The notes under the pieces: generated by a model
The model's input: the letters and a program-made list of their open reading frames with translations, nothing else
Databases searched by the model: none
What the model was told of the DNA's origin: nothing
Shown here: positions 9,744-18,711 of the stretch, in pieces
Layout of the letters: each line of letters opens with the position of its first letter
How positions within the stretch are numbered: position 1 is the stretch's first letter
Source: Echinicola salinicaeni
GTDB lineage: Bacteria; Bacteroidota; Bacteroidia; Cytophagales; Cyclobacteriaceae
Direction: 5' to 3'
Length of the DNA stretch: 64,000 nt
Assembly: GCF_014280965.1 (NCBI RefSeq)
Contig: NZ_JACODZ010000006.1
Coordinates: 248,001 to 312,000 of the forward strand
Position numbers and translations under genes: made by a program

Positions 9744-12518
9744 TCATTTGTCCCCCTCCTGAGGAATTTTAGGCATCTCCTTTTTAACTGGATTCCCGTC
9801 GGTATCAATCTCCACAATCTGATCAAAGCCCAAGCTTTCCAACTTATCTATTATTTTTTCCTTATCTCCTACCACAAACCAATTGACATTTTCTGGTTGG
9901 ACTACCTGCTCACTTACTTTCTTCACATCAGAAAGGTTAAGGTTCCTAACATTGGCATCATATTTCTGATAATAATCTTCAGGAAGATTGTACTTCACCA
10001 AATTATACAAAGATCCATTTACGGATGAATTGGTCTCCCACTGGCCTGGCAAAGCCAAAACTTGGTTGTTTTTAACTTTTTCCAATTCTTCTTCAGTAGC
10101 TGGTTTGTCACCTATAAATTGTGTCAACTCCTTTTTCAATTCCTGAATGGATTCGGCAGACTTATCTGTTTGAACCGGCGCATAAACCAAGAAAGGACGC
10201 TCATGCTCTGCATTCAATACCAAACCAAAGGCCCCATAAGCCCAGTGTTTATCCTCTCTTAAATTCATATTGATGCGGGAAGTAAATTCGCCACCGAGAA
10301 TATTGATCATCTGCTCACGGGCGATTTCAGAAATATCCCCATACTTATCAATTAAGTTTCCAGCAATGATCACAGATTGCTGGGATTCTGGCCTGTCCAT
10401 CAAATACAGTGTATTCTTGGTATTAGTTTCAGGTTTCTTGAAGCTTATGTTGGGCACATTCCCTTTCTTCCAATTTTTGAAAACAGCTTCCAATTTAGAT
10501 TTGAGCTCTGCCATTTCCACATCACCAGTAATCACCAATGTTGCATTATTAGGTTTGATCCATGTCTGATAAAAGTCCACTATATCATCCCTGCTCAGTT
10601 CGGCAACCGTATTTTCATATCCTGTTCCTGAATAAGGATTACTATATGGATGATTTTCACCATATAAATACCTATTCATTACCCTTAGGGCCATAGGCAC
10701 TGGTTGGGATTTTTCACGTTTGATATTATTCAGCTGTTCCTGCTTCAAGCGCTCAAACTCCTTCTCGGCAAAGGCCGGGTTAAGCACTACATCAGCAAAA
10801 AGATCCAAGCTTTCATCCAAGGTTGGTTTTAAGGTGGTCATGCTGACAGAAGATATATCCATATCGGACCCTGTATTCAAGCTGGCACCGAGCATTTGTA
10901 ATTTTTCACTGATCTCCAGTGTCCCCATATTTTTAGTTCCCTCATCCATAAGGTTCATGGCCAATGAAGCAGTACCGGCTTTAGACAAATAATCCGATTT
11001 ATATCCAGCATCAAACATTAAACTCATGGCCAAGGTGGGAACTCCTGTCCTCTGAGCAAGAATGATTTTCATCCCATTTGAAAGTTCAGCTTTTTGAAGG
11101 TCAGGGAATTTGGAACTTTTCGGCGCCCCCAAAGGTGGCAATGATGAGCGATCTACTGCCCCCTCACTAACTGTATAATCAGGGAAGGGATTACATACCA
11201 GTGTATGTTTGCCTTGGCTCAACCATTCTTTGGCTGTGGCCTTAACATCAGCTACAGTCGCTTCTTCCACATATTGCAATACCGTTTTATAATAAGATGC
11301 ATCCCCAAAATAGGTTTCATTAGAAGCTAAAATATCAGAAATGCCTCCAAAACCACCAATACGTTCCATTCCTTTAATAAAATTGGCAAAATAAGCCGCC
11401 TTTACACGTTTGAGTTCCTCTTCAGTCGGACCTTCATTCACCAACCTTTCTATTTCCTGCATCATGATTTTTCTGACTTCCTGAACATCCTCCCCAGGCC
11501 TTACATTGGCATAAGTGATAAATCGGCTCGCGATTTCTGATGAGGCTTGGAAAGCTTGCACCTGACTAGCCAATTGATCTTCATAAACCAACCTTTTGTA
11601 TAATCTACTGCTCTTACCACTACTCAGTAAGGCCGCAATCAAATCAAAATGAATATCCTCCCTATCCCCGAACTGTGGGCTATTCCATGCAAAAAGCACC
11701 CTACTTTCTGGTACACGGTCTTCATAAACCTGATAGGAATCCCTGGCATGTACGGGAATATTTACTTCTTGTCGCTCCACCGTTTGACCGGCCGGAATAT
11801 CACCAAAATATTTCAACACCCTTTGATAAACATCATCCGGCTCTATATCTCCTGCAATGGCTATCACAGCATTGGCAGCACCATAGTAGGATTTGAACCA
11901 TTCATGTACATCATCGACAGTAGCCGCATTTAAATCTTCCATTTCTCCAATGACCGTCCAAGAATATGGATGTCCTTTAGGATACATGGCTTTGGTAATA
12001 TAATCCCACTGCATACCATAAGGTTGATTTTCACCTTGCCTTTTCTCATTCTGCACCACTCCCCGTTGCTCATCCAACACTTCCTGATCGATAACGCCCA
12101 ATAAATGTCCCATTCTGTCGGACTCTAAAAAGAGGACTTGATCCAAAGCCGCTACAGGCACATTTTGAAAATAATTGGTACGATCAGTATTGGTGGTTCC
12201 ATTTACATCCGTCCCGCCTATCCTTTCTATAGCCTGAAAGTAATCATCGTCAAAATTTTCAGAGCCATTGAACATCAAGTGCTCAAATAAGTGGGCAAAA
12301 CCACTCTTTCCGGGTTTTTCATTTTTGGATCCTACATGGTACCAAACATTGACGGCTACAATTGGCGCTTTATGATCTTCATGTACCAAAAGCCGCAGAC
12401 CATTTGGCAATACATACCGTTCATACTCAATATTAATATCATCGGCTTTAAAGGTTTGGGCAATGGTCGTTCCCATACAGCCTATTAAAAATAATAGGAC
12501 AAATACTGATTTTTTCAT
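9744..12518 (-). CDS. M16 zinc peptidase, two-domain (pitrilysin-like)
   Basis: 924 residues with a signal peptide (cleavage near TIAQ, residue 21). The N-terminal half carries the inverted zinc motif HLFEH (HxxEH, 76-80) and a downstream Glu in VVQNEKRQ (Glu158) as third ligand. The second M16 domain (from about residue 490) keeps the fold (TLAMSLMFDAGYKSD, FKNWKKGNVP) but lacks HxxEH, as usual for the inactive half. It should degrade oligopeptides in the periplasm. Own terminator downstream; part of the secreted-peptidase block. Confidence 0.92.
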   Translation of the reverse strand: MKKSVFVLLFLIGCMGTTIAQTFKADDINIEYERYVLPNGLRLLVHEDHKAPIVAVNVWYHVGSKNEKPGKSGFAHLFEHLMFNGSENFDDDYFQAIERIGGTDVNGTTNTDRTNYFQNVPVAALDQVLFLESDRMGHLLGVIDQEVLDEQRGVVQNEKRQGENQPYGMQWDYITKAMYPKGHPYSWTVIGEMEDLNAATVDDVHEWFKSYYGAANAVIAIAGDIEPDDVYQRVLKYFGDIPAGQTVERQEVNIPVHARDSYQVYEDRVPESRVLFAWNSPQFGDREDIHFDLIAALLSSGKSSRLYKRLVYEDQLASQVQAFQASSEIASRFITYANVRPGEDVQEVRKIMMQEIERLVNEGPTEEELKRVKAAYFANFIKGMERIGGFGGISDILASNETYFGDASYYKTVLQYVEEATVADVKATAKEWLSQGKHTLVCNPFPDYTVSEGAVDRSSLPPLGAPKSSKFPDLQKAELSNGMKIILAQRTGVPTLAMSLMFDAGYKSDYLSKAGTASLAMNLMDEGTKNMGTLEISEKLQMLGASLNTGSDMDISSVSMTTLKPTLDESLDLFADVVLNPAFAEKEFERLKQEQLNNIKREKSQPVPMALRVMNRYLYGENHPYSNPYSGTGYENTVAELSRDDIVDFYQTWIKPNNATLVITGDVEMAELKSKLEAVFKNWKKGNVPNISFKKPETNTKNTLYLMDRPESQQSVIIAGNLIDKYGDISEIAREQMINILGGEFTSRINMNLREDKHWAYGAFGLVLNAEHERPFLVYAPVQTDKSAESIQELKKELTQFIGDKPATEEELEKVKNNQVLALPGQWETNSSVNGSLYNLVKYNLPEDYYQKYDANVRNLNLSDVKKVSEQVVQPENVNWFVVGDKEKIIDKLESLGFDQIVEIDTDGNPVKKEMPKIPQEGDK

Positions 12519-12684
12519 AATAGAAAAGCATTTAGGTTCATACTGGCATAGGTGTACCTAATATAAAAAATAAGCAGCTTGAAATCAGTATTTTAAGATA
12601 AATTATTAGTTAATCAAGAATTCGACGGATAAAATGAATAGATAAACATAAGCTCCGCACAACAAAAATTGAGAAAGTCGATTA

Positions 12685-13167
12685 TTACTTTTCTACAACT
12701 GGAACCCAAATCTCCTCCTCAGAATTGGGATCATCATTTTTGTATTTATCTCCCATTACTGCGAAATGAGGACGCTCGTCCAATTGGTATTTTGATTGCG
12801 GCAACCAAACATTAAAAATATATTGATAGGTTTTAGCCCCTTCACTAGCGAGTCCCTTATGGACAAAAGCGGCATATAATCCTTCTGGAGTAGTTAGGGC
12901 TTCCATACCTTCAGGAAAAGTATATCCAATTGCCACCTCCACAGCTGCCCATTTTTGAAAAACCAAAGAGGGATCATAAGCCTTAAAATAATCTTCTGGA
13001 TAAACATCTATGGAAAAAAGCTCATTTCCTAAATGAACTTCCAGTTCCTTCCTTCTCGGCATAAATCTTTTCCAGAGCTCAAATGTTTTATTCTCAGAAA
13101 GGGACATGTTTAGATGCATTCCTATAAAATGCTTTTCTTGACTATGAATAATCCTAGGGCCTTGCAT
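12685..13167 (-). CDS. GyrI-like / AraC effector-binding domain protein
   Basis: 160 residues covering a single GyrI-like small-molecule-binding domain without a DNA-binding region. The opening (GPRIIHSQEKHFIGMHLNMSL), the central FQKWAAVEVAIGY and the late WLPQSKYQLDERPHFAVMG follow the family pattern of two SHS2 units. Such stand-alone proteins bind or sometimes hydrolyse small ligands. Divergent from the M1-like gene at 13355; the 187-base gap between them should hold both promoters. Confidence 0.75.
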   Translation of the reverse strand: MQGPRIIHSQEKHFIGMHLNMSLSENKTFELWKRFMPRRKELEVHLGNELFSIDVYPEDYFKAYDPSLVFQKWAAVEVAIGYTFPEGMEALTTPEGLYAAFVHKGLASEGAKTYQYIFNVWLPQSKYQLDERPHFAVMGDKYKNDDPNSEEEIWVPVVEK

Positions 13168-13354
13168 TAGATTTTGTAAATTATGGGTTACTATGACAAA
13201 TATGAAATGAATTGAAATATTCTACCTATATCTTTATCAGGTACGAAAATATTCTTTTCCATGCCACTTAACACATTTATAAAAATTACGTTCTCTCATA
13301 TGGTCAATAAAAAGTACCTTAGTAAACTTAAAGTTGAATAGAAACCCAATTTTA

Positions 13355-15022
13355 ATGGATATGAAATGGATAAAACAGCTGCCTATAGCAGCTTTACTAC
13401 TTTGTAGTCTATCTGCAAATGCCCAACTTTTTCCTCATGATGGAGCATTCACCAGACAGGACACTTTAAGGGGTTCTATCACCCAAGAAAGGGCCTGGTG
13501 GGACCTACAGCATTATTTATTGGATATTAAGGTAGACCCTGAGAAACAATCTGTCTCGGGAACCAACACCATGACCTATCAAGTCAAAGGAGAGAAAAAG
13601 AAGCTCCAGATTGATCTTCAGCCTCCTATGAAGCTAAGTAAAGCTGTTCAAAATGGCAAAGAACTTGAAATAGAACATGATGGTAATGCACATTTCATCA
13701 GTTTAAAAGAAGAACAAACTATTGGTGAAAATTATGAAATCACTTTCCACTTTTCTGGAAGACCTACAGTAGCTATTAGACCTCCTTGGGATGGAGGACT
13801 CACTTGGCAAAAAGACAGTAATGGTCTACCATTTATCGCCAATGCCAATCAAGGTATAGGGTCAAGCGTTTGGTGGCCTAATAAAGATCATCCATCTGAT
13901 GAACCGGATAATGGTGCCATCATAAAAGTAGAAGTGCCCAAGAATTTAATGGATGTCTCCAATGGTCACCTCATCAAGACCGAACGCAACAGAAAAGCCA
14001 ATACAAAAACCTACACCTGGAAAGTGGAAAACCCCATCAATAATTATGGTATCAATATCAATATCGGGGATTACGTTCATTTCTCAGAAAAATACCAAGG
14101 AGAAAAAGGTGAACTGGATATGGACTATTATGTCCTGCGTGAAAATCTCTCAAAGGCCAAAAAACAATTTAAGGATGCTGTCCGCATGATGGAAGCCTTC
14201 GAATATTGGTTTGGCCCTTATCCCTTTTATGAAGATGGCTATAAATTAGTGGAAGTCCCTTATTTAGGAATGGAACACCAAAGCTCTGTAACCTATGGAA
14301 ATGGCTATGAAAACGGCTATTTGGGACGTGATCTAAGTGGTACTGGCTGGGGCTTGAAGTTTGATTTTATTATCATTCACGAATCAGGACATGAATGGTT
14401 TGCCAATAATATCACCAATAGAGATGTGGCTGATATGTGGGTGCATGAAGGTTTTACCGCCTATTCTGAAAGCCTGTTCCTAGATTATTTCTATGGCACT
14501 GAAGCTGCTAGTGATTATGTTTTGGGCACACGCATGGCCATCAATAATGACCGTCCGATAATTGGAAAATATGGGGTCAATTATGAAGGTTCTGGAGACA
14601 TGTATTATAAGGGAGCTAACCTATTACATACTATCAGGCAGATCATAAATGATGATGAAAAGTGGCGTGGAATACTAAGAGGCCTCAATAGGGAATTTTA
14701 TCATCAAACGGTCACAAGCAGACAGGTTGAAAATTATATCAGCGAAAAAGCAGGATTAGATCTTAGTACAGTCTTTGATCAATACTTAAGGAACACCAAA
14801 ATCCCAGTATTCAGCTATACAGTTAAAGACGGTGCAATCTCTTACCGATGGGAAAATTCTGTATTAGGCTTTAATATGCCTGTCAAAATATGGATCGACG
14901 GAAAGGAAAAATGGCTAAAACCAACAACGGAATGGAAATCACTTGAACTTGAATCCAAGCAAGCTAATATAAAAGTAGACCGTAATTTTTATGTAGCAAG
15001 CATGGATATATTAGGAAAATAA
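13355..15022 (+). CDS. M1-like metallopeptidase, secreted
   Basis: About 555 residues. A TTG at 13334 would add seven residues, but the ATG at 13355 (or 13361) directly precedes a good signal peptide (MKWIKQLPIAALLLCSLSAN..AQ). From the 13355 start the zinc motif HESGH is at 342-346 and Glu365 follows 18 residues later, the HExxH-x18-E gluzincin pattern; the related GMEHQ motif lies at about 305-309. The protein is shorter than full M1 aminopeptidases because the C-terminal helical domain is missing, as in many Bacteroidota M1 family proteins. It is a second extracytoplasmic aminopeptidase near the one at 2.1 kb. Confidence 0.9.
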   Translation: MDMKWIKQLPIAALLLCSLSANAQLFPHDGAFTRQDTLRGSITQERAWWDLQHYLLDIKVDPEKQSVSGTNTMTYQVKGEKKKLQIDLQPPMKLSKAVQNGKELEIEHDGNAHFISLKEEQTIGENYEITFHFSGRPTVAIRPPWDGGLTWQKDSNGLPFIANANQGIGSSVWWPNKDHPSDEPDNGAIIKVEVPKNLMDVSNGHLIKTERNRKANTKTYTWKVENPINNYGININIGDYVHFSEKYQGEKGELDMDYYVLRENLSKAKKQFKDAVRMMEAFEYWFGPYPFYEDGYKLVEVPYLGMEHQSSVTYGNGYENGYLGRDLSGTGWGLKFDFIIIHESGHEWFANNITNRDVADMWVHEGFTAYSESLFLDYFYGTEAASDYVLGTRMAINNDRPIIGKYGVNYEGSGDMYYKGANLLHTIRQIINDDEKWRGILRGLNREFYHQTVTSRQVENYISEKAGLDLSTVFDQYLRNTKIPVFSYTVKDGAISYRWENSVLGFNMPVKIWIDGKEKWLKPTTEWKSLELESKQANIKVDRNFYVASMDILGK

Positions 15023-15045
15023 CTCCATTCCTAATCAATAAATTT

Positions 15046-15082
15046 GCCCTGTAACTATTAAAAAGTTACAGGGCTTTTTTTT
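15046..15082 (+). terminator. Rho-independent terminator
   Basis: A perfect 11-bp stem gccctgtaact (15046-15056) / agttacagggc (15064-15074) is followed by eight T. It lies 23 bases after the M1-like gene's stop. Confidence 0.93.
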
Positions 15083-15130
15083 ACCTTTTTATATATATTT
15101 CTGAAAATCCACTAGCGACCTAAATTAACG

Positions 15131-15592
15131 CTAATCAATATTTAATAAGAAACGGAAATTAAGGGTTCGTGGAAAGAAACATTTGTATTCATTACATGCT
15201 TGATAATGCATTTTTCCTCTAATTGTATAAACGCCTGCAGGCCTATGGGAAATTGGATACTTCACCGTAAATTTTCCTGAAAAAACCTGTAGTTCTTTTT
15301 CACTTCCCTTCAACCTCATGATTTTTTGATTGGGATATTGAGGTGGACTTACTTCTAATTTGGCTGGCCAATCAATGGATATTTTAGTAGGTATCAAATT
15401 AGGGTCTGTTAATTTATTTGCCTGAATATGCATATCCGGATCAATCTGAAAAACAAGTTCAATAAATTCAGCATTGGCATTTAAGTTTATTTCTTGCGAT
15501 AAAAATGTCAGCCAATGTTTTTCCTGAACTGTATTAGAAGACAACAAAAACAATGCAAGACAGCATAAACTAATCCTCCTCCAAGACCTCAT
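15131..15592 (-). CDS. Secreted DsbD-alpha-like redox domain protein
   Basis: 153 residues: signal peptide (LCCLALFLLSSNT, residues 9-21) plus one immunoglobulin-like domain matching the periplasmic N-terminal domain of DsbD. The signature is GKMHYQACNEYKCFFPR, in which two Cys separated by four residues form the thiol pair that passes electrons to thioredoxin-fold partners. DsbD's membrane and C-terminal domains are absent. The start overlaps the end of the TlpA-like gene by 23 bases, indicating translational coupling and a shared pathway in periplasmic thiol reduction. Confidence 0.78.
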   Translation of the reverse strand: MRSWRRISLCCLALFLLSSNTVQEKHWLTFLSQEINLNANAEFIELVFQIDPDMHIQANKLTDPNLIPTKISIDWPAKLEVSPPQYPNQKIMRLKGSEKELQVFSGKFTVKYPISHRPAGVYTIRGKMHYQACNEYKCFFPRTLNFRFLLNID

Positions 15593-16124
15593 CCAATTTA
15601 GCCTTTAAAGCCACAAGCTTAGCATCAAAATTTTTGGAATCCAAAAGAGACATGAACCTGATTTTTCCCTCTTTATCGATCAGCATATTGGAAGCCAACA
15701 TTACTTCATCCCTTGCCAAATCCGGTAAAGCATCTTTTGGGGCAAAACTGGCAGCGACTTTTCCATCCTCATCCAGTAAGACCGGAAAGGTAAAATTAAA
15801 TCTATCTTGAAGTTTCTCCTTTACCAATCCTTGGGGTTCCTTCACATCTATAATCAAAACCTTTACATTTCTATCCTGATAATCTTCAGCTAATTCTTGC
15901 AGATAGGGGGCTTCTGCATTGCAAAAAGGACACCAGGTAGTAGCTATATGTAGCACCAAATAACTCCCTCTGAAATCTTCATCAGTAAAAGTATTGCCTT
16001 CCAAATCTACCAATGAAAACTCAGGCAGACTCATGCCTTCCTCATCCACGGCTTCTGATTGTCCAAAGCCTATTAGCGGAAAGCCAATAATAAAAATCCA
16101 TATGACAAAACACCTATAATTCAT
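15570..16124 (-). CDS. TlpA-like thioredoxin-fold protein
   Basis: 184 residues with an N-terminal signal peptide (VIWIFIIGFPLIGFGQ). The redoxin/TlpA fold is shown by EFSLVDLEGNTFTDEDFRG, the active site TTWCPFCNAEAPYL (C-P-F-C) and the cis-Pro region that follows. Such proteins reduce disulfides or act in thiol-dependent peroxide handling outside the cytoplasm. Overlaps the DsbD-alpha-like gene downstream. It starts 62 bases after the EutB-EutC stop on the same strand, so co-transcription with that gene is possible. Confidence 0.87.
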   Translation of the reverse strand: MNYRCFVIWIFIIGFPLIGFGQSEAVDEEGMSLPEFSLVDLEGNTFTDEDFRGSYLVLHIATTWCPFCNAEAPYLQELAEDYQDRNVKVLIIDVKEPQGLVKEKLQDRFNFTFPVLLDEDGKVAASFAPKDALPDLARDEVMLASNMLIDKEGKIRFMSLLDSKNFDAKLVALKAKLDEVLEED

Positions 16125-16186
16125 TGATAAACAGTAAACTATACAAAGTTAACTGTTTCCCAATAAAATTAAAAGTTAACTAGTTA

Positions 16187-18502
16187 TCAAGTCCACTTAG
16201 CGATCATTTGTCCAAGAATATTTACTGTTTCTTTAGCAGCCCTACCTGGTACCAGTGAACTATCGGATATTCCAGAAACCACCCTGGAAATATTATGGTC
16301 CACCTCCCCTTTATTAGACCAGACCCCAGATGGAGCAGCTGTAAGATAAACTGAAAAATTATGGTGTCCAGACCCTGGCCTTTCACCTATAATATGCAAA
16401 ATACTTTTACAGGAATTTGGCTCACTTTCATTTCCAAACAATAATTCACCACAAGCATAACCTGCGCGAACCCGGCCATGACGGATGACAATATTTTCAT
16501 CTGAAATAGTATATCCCTCACGCTCCAAGGTACTTTTTAGCATTCCCAGGAATGTCCCTAAATGTCCTTCGTCCATCAAAGCCCTAGCATTTAACCCATC
16601 TGAAATCACCAGTTGTAAGTCTGGGCTATTTCCCTTCCATTTGGATTTTATTTCTCTAAGACTTTTTATTGCTTCCTTGCTTAGCTGCTCACCTGATTCT
16701 GGATGATATACATAATCTTTTCTGTCGATAGATTGGGTAAGGATAGGCACTGCAGACGGAATTCCCTTGACGAAAATCTCTGGCATCTCTGTCCATAAAC
16801 TTACCTTTGCATCCTCATACAGTTCATCCACCTGTTTGGCCAACTGTGGTTCCAAGTCCCATATATTCTCTCCATAGCCTTCAGCAATAGGCACTCCCCT
16901 TTCTCTAATGGCCACTATTTTTCGCTTGCCATCGGCAAAGATTTCTTCGCGACTTCTTAGATCTCCCTTTGCCAAGCAATATTGATAATATACCCAAGTA
17001 GGGTCACCAAAGTGAACAGTAGGTTTATTGTCACTCCCAATCACCCCTATTCTTTTAAAGAAATCCCACATGGCATCGTTGACTTTATAGCCAAACTGCT
17101 CACGGACTTTGACATGATTGTTAAAGCCAGTGGTCAAATAGCTGAGCATTGGGTCATTTTTGGTCGGCAAAGCCATCAAATAAGCAGGATTGGCCGGCAT
17201 GATCTGTTCAATGCACCAATCCAAATCATTGAGGTCGACATCCATATGCAAAGTAGAACACACATCTAGACCAATGCATAAGCCATGTAATTTGCCCATA
17301 AAGGTATCCTCAAGGCAGCATCTGACTAGCTGTTCCTTGCTTTTAAAAACTTCAGGGCCAATAAAACCGGCCACATCATTTACATGTACCCAAGGAATTT
17401 GATCTTCGGTTTTTCCTTCCTCCATTTTTGCTTTTAGGGCCCGAATAAACCCATACTTCCTGGATTCATGCAAGACCATATCGAAGCCCTCACCATGTCC
17501 ATTGGTAAAATCTGCCCCTTGACCAGTCTCAGCATAAAGGCCATATTGTCCGTCTCGCTTGGCCAGATGGTCCATCATTTTATCAATGCTCACATCAAAG
17601 GTCTTATTGGCATTCACGGTTCCTGCCAAACTCTGAAACCAGATTCCAGTAGTTCCAGGCTGTTTTTCTTCTACTTCAGCCTGCACATCTATATGCGAGA
17701 GCACACAATTTGGCATGGTGCTTTCCAAGCCAAAAGTGGTCAAAATATCAAAAAGAGCTGCTTCAATTTTGGCTACAGAATCCACCTCCGAGGAAACGGG
17801 GTTAGTTCCTAAAACCAAATCGCCTACCCCATAGGACCAGGCATCGAAAACCTGCCAAATGATATCTTCTGGATTATCGGTAGGGGAATTGGGCTGGACC
17901 CTTGCACTCATATATCCTTTACTGCCAATTTTACTATTGGGCAATGGATTGAAAACTTTTTGGCTTATTTGTATCAACTCGTCATTACTCATGAGTTTGG
18001 CCACACAGCCAATCACATCGCTGCTCAGACCTGGCATGATCTCTTTTATTGCCCTTTCATCATTCTCAAGCAAAAAATCCTTGAGCTCTGCCATGGTCCA
18101 GCTGTCCAGTTCTGTTCTCTTTGCTGAATCAGTGGTATTCATGATCAAATCAAGCTGATCATCCTTATAAATTACATGCTTATTGATCTCACCCAATGGT
18201 GTATTTCCTAAGAGCGTGCGAGCATGATTTCGGGAAGCCCCATCTTTGGCAGCTATGCCCAAGGTTTGGTCACCTTCTTTGAACTCATTGGCAGCGCCAA
18301 GCAATTGCCTATAAAGGTCTAAATTATACTTTCCCGATTTTCTATTGATATAACTAAAAAGATCTTCACCATCCAAGGGAGCTGAAATATCCAAAGGTTT
18401 TAAACTAGGTTTTCCTTCCCTATTAAGAATAGTAAATCCACTAAATAAAAGCATGGAAGAGCCTAATATGCCCGATTGTATCAAAAATTCTTTTCTGTTC
18501 AT
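16187..18502 (-). CDS. eutB-eutC: Ethanolamine ammonia-lyase, EutB-EutC fusion with export signal
   Basis: 771 residues from the ATG at 18502; a longer frame upstream has no signal-like content. The first 25 residues (MNRKEFLIQSGILGSS.. then a hydrophobic run) look like a Tat-type signal. Residues about 50-530 match EutB. Arg201 and Gln203 (RVQPNSP), Asn234 (GTNPVSS), Glu325 (ETGQG) and Asp413 (GLDVCSTLHMD) align with E. coli EutB active-site residues Arg160, Gln162, Asn193, Glu287 and Asp362. Residues about 560-771 match EutC (LVISDGLNARAL, IRHGRVRAGYACGE, LHIIGERPGSG). The enzyme is adenosylcobalamin-dependent and splits ethanolamine into acetaldehyde and ammonia. Fusion plus export signal is unusual; see findings. 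Confidence 0.92.
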   Translation of the reverse strand: MNRKEFLIQSGILGSSMLLFSGFTILNREGKPSLKPLDISAPLDGEDLFSYINRKSGKYNLDLYRQLLGAANEFKEGDQTLGIAAKDGASRNHARTLLGNTPLGEINKHVIYKDDQLDLIMNTTDSAKRTELDSWTMAELKDFLLENDERAIKEIMPGLSSDVIGCVAKLMSNDELIQISQKVFNPLPNSKIGSKGYMSARVQPNSPTDNPEDIIWQVFDAWSYGVGDLVLGTNPVSSEVDSVAKIEAALFDILTTFGLESTMPNCVLSHIDVQAEVEEKQPGTTGIWFQSLAGTVNANKTFDVSIDKMMDHLAKRDGQYGLYAETGQGADFTNGHGEGFDMVLHESRKYGFIRALKAKMEEGKTEDQIPWVHVNDVAGFIGPEVFKSKEQLVRCCLEDTFMGKLHGLCIGLDVCSTLHMDVDLNDLDWCIEQIMPANPAYLMALPTKNDPMLSYLTTGFNNHVKVREQFGYKVNDAMWDFFKRIGVIGSDNKPTVHFGDPTWVYYQYCLAKGDLRSREEIFADGKRKIVAIRERGVPIAEGYGENIWDLEPQLAKQVDELYEDAKVSLWTEMPEIFVKGIPSAVPILTQSIDRKDYVYHPESGEQLSKEAIKSLREIKSKWKGNSPDLQLVISDGLNARALMDEGHLGTFLGMLKSTLEREGYTISDENIVIRHGRVRAGYACGELLFGNESEPNSCKSILHIIGERPGSGHHNFSVYLTAAPSGVWSNKGEVDHNISRVVSGISDSSLVPGRAAKETVNILGQMIAKWT

Positions 18503-18640
18503 GACACTAATGTTTGTAAATAAGGTGGGTATTATAGCAGGTATTTTAGGCTTAAATAAATGAAATATCCATTCAATTATTCTCTTTTCAGTCAAATAAT
18601 TTAGCAAATTCAATCCTAATTACATAGAATCATAAAAAGT

Positions 18641-18684
18641 AAGTTAAAAAAATACCCTGAAGAGAAATAAATCTCTTCAGGGTA
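18641..18684 (-). terminator. Rho-independent terminator of yqhD-like gene
   Basis: A perfect stem taccctgaagaga (18653-18665) / tctcttcagggta (18672-18684) with a 6-base loop. On the minus strand it is followed by a T-run (complement of 18645-18652). It separates the alcohol dehydrogenase gene from the EutB-EutC gene, so the latter should have its own promoter between about 18503 and 18640. Confidence 0.9.
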
Positions 18685-18711
18685 AATAACCATTGTTTTG
18701 TCTCCACTTTG

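Noticed and set aside
16145-16181. Direct repeat aaagttaact between EutB-EutC and TlpA-like genes
   Set aside because: Two 10-base copies containing the palindrome agttaact; could be a site or a weak hairpin, but there is nothing to distinguish it from chance in AT-rich sequence.
17468-17812. 114-codon plus-strand frame opposite the EutB region
   Set aside because: It covers conserved EutB active-site sequence on the other strand; no independent support.
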